Shown one piece after another: positions 62,101 through 64,000 of a DNA stretch of 64,000 nucleotides; positions within the stretch are counted from its first letter, which is position 1; every line of letters begins with the position of its first letter. Position numbers and translations under genes: made by a program. The notes under the pieces are model-generated. The model ran no database searches, was not told the DNA's origin, and saw only the letters and a program-made list of their open reading frames with translations. Source of the DNA: Siphonodentalium dalli (taxonomy: Eukaryota; Mollusca; Scaphopoda; Gadilida; Siphonodentaliidae); assembly GCA_032622095.1 (NCBI GenBank), contig CP136062.1, positions 132,883,282 to 132,947,281 on the forward strand. The letters are read 5' to 3'.

Positions 62101-62793
62101 ATCAAGCATTAAGTTAACAACTGATACAGACTACAGTGCTTAAGCAGGTACACATTTCAGTTCAGTTTGATTCTTCAAAGGTAAATAAGTACTAATAGTA
62201 TGGTGAAATCTAGAAATGAAACTTGACATCTATGGCCCCCATCATGATCATCGGGCCCATGGAAATTGGAATGGATTAGATTTATTATATCCCGTGGTTC
62301 TGTTCGGAGTGCTGAGTAGAATACAGCCAAATCAAATAATAACTAACACCTTTCGGCACGACTCGGGGGATCTTCAATAGTGGGGTCAGTCACTGAGTCA
62401 GACAAATTCTCACTTGGCAACTGACATTTTTTTTCAGAACGAACAACTCGATCAAGTCCAACTCGAACTTCGAAGACGAAGGCATACTTCGAGTTTCAGT
62501 AATTTACAAATTATGGGCCTCCAGCATTTCATTTACGCTCATGTCTATTTTTAATCGAGTTGTTTTAATGTTTAGTAGAACCACATACAGCTACACATGA
62601 GTCATGGACATGAGGGCTTGAGTAATTCGCATTTCAGAATTTCGAGGTATTTACAAATTATCACTATGGCGATCAAGTAACTTCCCCAAGTTAACACAAA
62701 TTTACTCACCTTTTTGTCCCATATCTGCAATGGTTTGCTGCCGATGCTATAAAGTATCGACAAAAATCCACTTTGAAACGTATTTTTGAACAT
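56128..62793 (-). CDS. CFAP20: Cilia- and flagella-associated protein 20 (CFAP20/BUG22)
   Basis: Five exons: 62710-62793, 59303-59382, 58681-58792, 56636-56824 and 56128-56235 (stop TAG). All have GT/AG junctions and compatible phases and give 190 residues. The protein starts [20 protein letters not shown] and contains [18 protein letters not shown] and [19 protein letters not shown], ending [15 protein letters not shown] recognise this as the almost invariant CFAP20 family (human protein about 193 residues). Known: CFAP20 is an inner-junction protein of axonemal doublet microtubules and is found at centrioles; loss affects ciliary beating and tubulin modification. Here only a few conservative substitutions appear and only the last few residues diverge, so the gene looks intact. 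Introns carry several transposons, including a 477-bp TTAA element in intron 1. The start is the conserved family start. A candidate ATTAAA lies 28-33 bases after the stop. Confidence 0.98.
57600..58500. repeat. ~160-bp tandem repeat K in CFAP20 intron 3
   Basis: TTGAAGTTATCGCGCTAACG-like motifs recur near 57715, 57875, 58045, 58205 and 58365, with TTTTCGAACTCGTCC between. It ends in GTACTCACACAGACACACAC. A diverged relative lies at about 28440-29060. Confidence 0.75.
58973..59095. mobile_element. 123-bp MITE family M, copy 1 (CFAP20 intron 2)
   Basis: CAGCCCTCATAATTGGCTAC at the left, AAAAGGGCTG at the right, and an inner inverted GGCTACGGCAATC. The hAT-like CAG...CTG ends are noted, but no clean target duplication was found. 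Confidence 0.75.
59849..60325. mobile_element. 477-bp TTAA-flanked MITE, copy 2, in CFAP20 intron 1
   Basis: Same length and nearly base-for-base the same as 51629-52105 (for example TCCATCC against TTCATCC). The different flanks show two independent insertions. Confidence 0.9.
61379..61501. mobile_element. 123-bp MITE family M, copy 2 (CFAP20 intron 1)
   Basis: The same 123-bp length and ends (CAGCCCTCATAATTGGCTAC, then TTATGAGGGCTG). Its flanks CAGAGTGG and CTCAGTGG match at 6 of 8 bases, compatible with an eroded 8-bp duplication. Confidence 0.75.
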
Positions 62794-62799
62794 CTTGAT

Positions 62800-64000
62800 A
62801 TCTAGAATGTGTTGTTTATGTCTAAGTCCAACGCATAAAACGTTGCTGTTCGCCGACAAAGGTCTGCTTTGCTCGATCTTCCAGTTGTCAAGTGAGAACT
62901 GCTGCCTGTGTCGCCTTTCTAACCACGTTGTCAAGGACCACTCACAACCGCGTATGTATACACGTTGCTATGCTGGATGGCGTTTAAATATGTATATCAT
63001 TCAAATTAGTTTATTCATATTAGAAACCACTACATATAATAAATGTCTATTTTAATATCACAGAAATCATACGGTTTAATAAAGTTTTGGGAGTCAGTTG
63101 TAAAATCACCCGAGAACTATTTCTTTGAAGTTTTACTTCATGACTATATGAACTTCCGGGTTAGAGGAAGGCAGAATTGACCTTTAGTTACTTAGCGATA
63201 GTAGCATGCCCAAGGAGATGCCTGTCATCTCGTGAATGACTGACACACCTCTGTACAGGTGTGTACAATTGTAAACAATGCCACATGTGGCTCGGTTCTG
63301 AATCTTCCGATACCACACCATACAATGCTCATACACAATTAACTTTCTTGTTATACGCCAGATTTTTTTTTTAATGGGACTTATTATCATGTACGTTCAG
63401 CCAGATAAATGAACGTAGGCCTACTTTGTACGTTTGCTTTTTTTTTTGTTCCGGTGATAACTTAATTTAGACTTTAGTTTAGTATGACTGAGGGCCCCTC
63501 CCCCCCCCCATTTTCGTACGCCGGATTCGACCCATTTTGGACCCGTACGCCGGATTCAAGACACAAATTAAGCTGGATTCCGGATTCATGTATTTATATA
63601 AACGGATTCCATTTCGGTGAATTAAATATTGCGATTTGGTTCCTCATTTGGTCATAGGGGCCTATTCATAATACCGGTAGATCATAATATCATGAATTTT
63701 ATATGGGATCCAATCTGATGCACACTCTTTTTGGACTTAGTCCGTATATATTCGTTTGGTATTTGGGTTTTAATTTAGTATTTGGGTTTTCTAACACAGA
63801 GTGCAGGCCGAGACCACGTGTTCGGTGACCGCCGGCCAATTTCCGCTATAGGCTATAGAATAGGGTCCCCCTTTTTTGTTGGGATTTCCTTCCATGTGCG
63901 TCCCCATGTGAGGGCATTGGTAAGTCCAAACTGGTTTTACTGGGATTACTGATCCGGTGCAGGTTGGGTTCGAGTTTGGAGTCCACCCGAGGGTTTTACA
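62800..64000. other. 5' flank of CFAP20
   Basis: It should hold the CFAP20 5' UTR and promoter immediately beyond 62793. Further out, GTACGCCGGATTC is repeated at 63516 and 63545, next to a C-run at 63502. No further gene was recognised. Confidence 0.4.

Overview
The window looks like a metazoan, probably lophotrochozoan, nuclear genome, most plausibly a bivalve mollusc. It is AT-rich, has spliced genes with short exons (about 80-190 bp) and kilobase introns, and carries a very high load of short non-autonomous DNA transposons. There is no bacterial gene organisation, no rRNA or true tRNA gene, and no CRISPR array. The species assignment is inference; no sequence here names it.

Three host genes on the minus strand can be reconstructed. 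(1) Ten phase-consistent exons at 396-17509 encode the body of a T4-Rnl1/Trl1-like RNA ligase or nucleotidyltransferase. A possible SAP-domain first exon lies at 23628-23709. (2) An intronless coding exon at 32249-33265 encodes an ankyrin-repeat/SOCS-box (ASB-type) protein. (3) Five exons at 56128-62793 encode CFAP20 (BUG22), a ciliary/centriolar protein; the 190-residue product is complete and very conserved. A fourth possible first exon of an unknown gene lies at 38616-38785.

Between and inside these genes almost everything recognisable is mobile DNA. 0-20 kb (ligase introns): TTAA-flanked palindromic MITEs, a tRNA-derived SINE and roughly 130-170 bp internally repetitive families. 20-23.3 kb: a 98-bp tandem array, then a decayed ISL2EU-type element carrying THAP/DDE transposase and YqaJ nuclease remnants. 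24-29 kb: dispersed repeats and a poly-G tract. 35-38.6 kb: nested palindromes. 38.9-41.4 kb: a LINE tail next to a Mutator-like element with about 215-bp inverted repeats and a PHD-finger ORF. 43.7-44.9 kb: an element built from 22 copies of one perfect palindrome. 45.7-47.2 kb: a 1.44-kb TTAA element inserted into an older repeat. 51.6-53.2 kb: a 477-bp TTAA element and a second Mutator-like element. 56-63 kb: CFAP20, whose introns carry a further copy of the 477-bp element, a pair of 123-bp MITEs and a ~160-bp tandem repeat.

The host genes show no sign of functional linkage to one another. The most notable items are the animal RNA-ligase-like gene, possibly fused to a SAP DNA-binding domain, and the unusually varied set of palindrome-based transposons.
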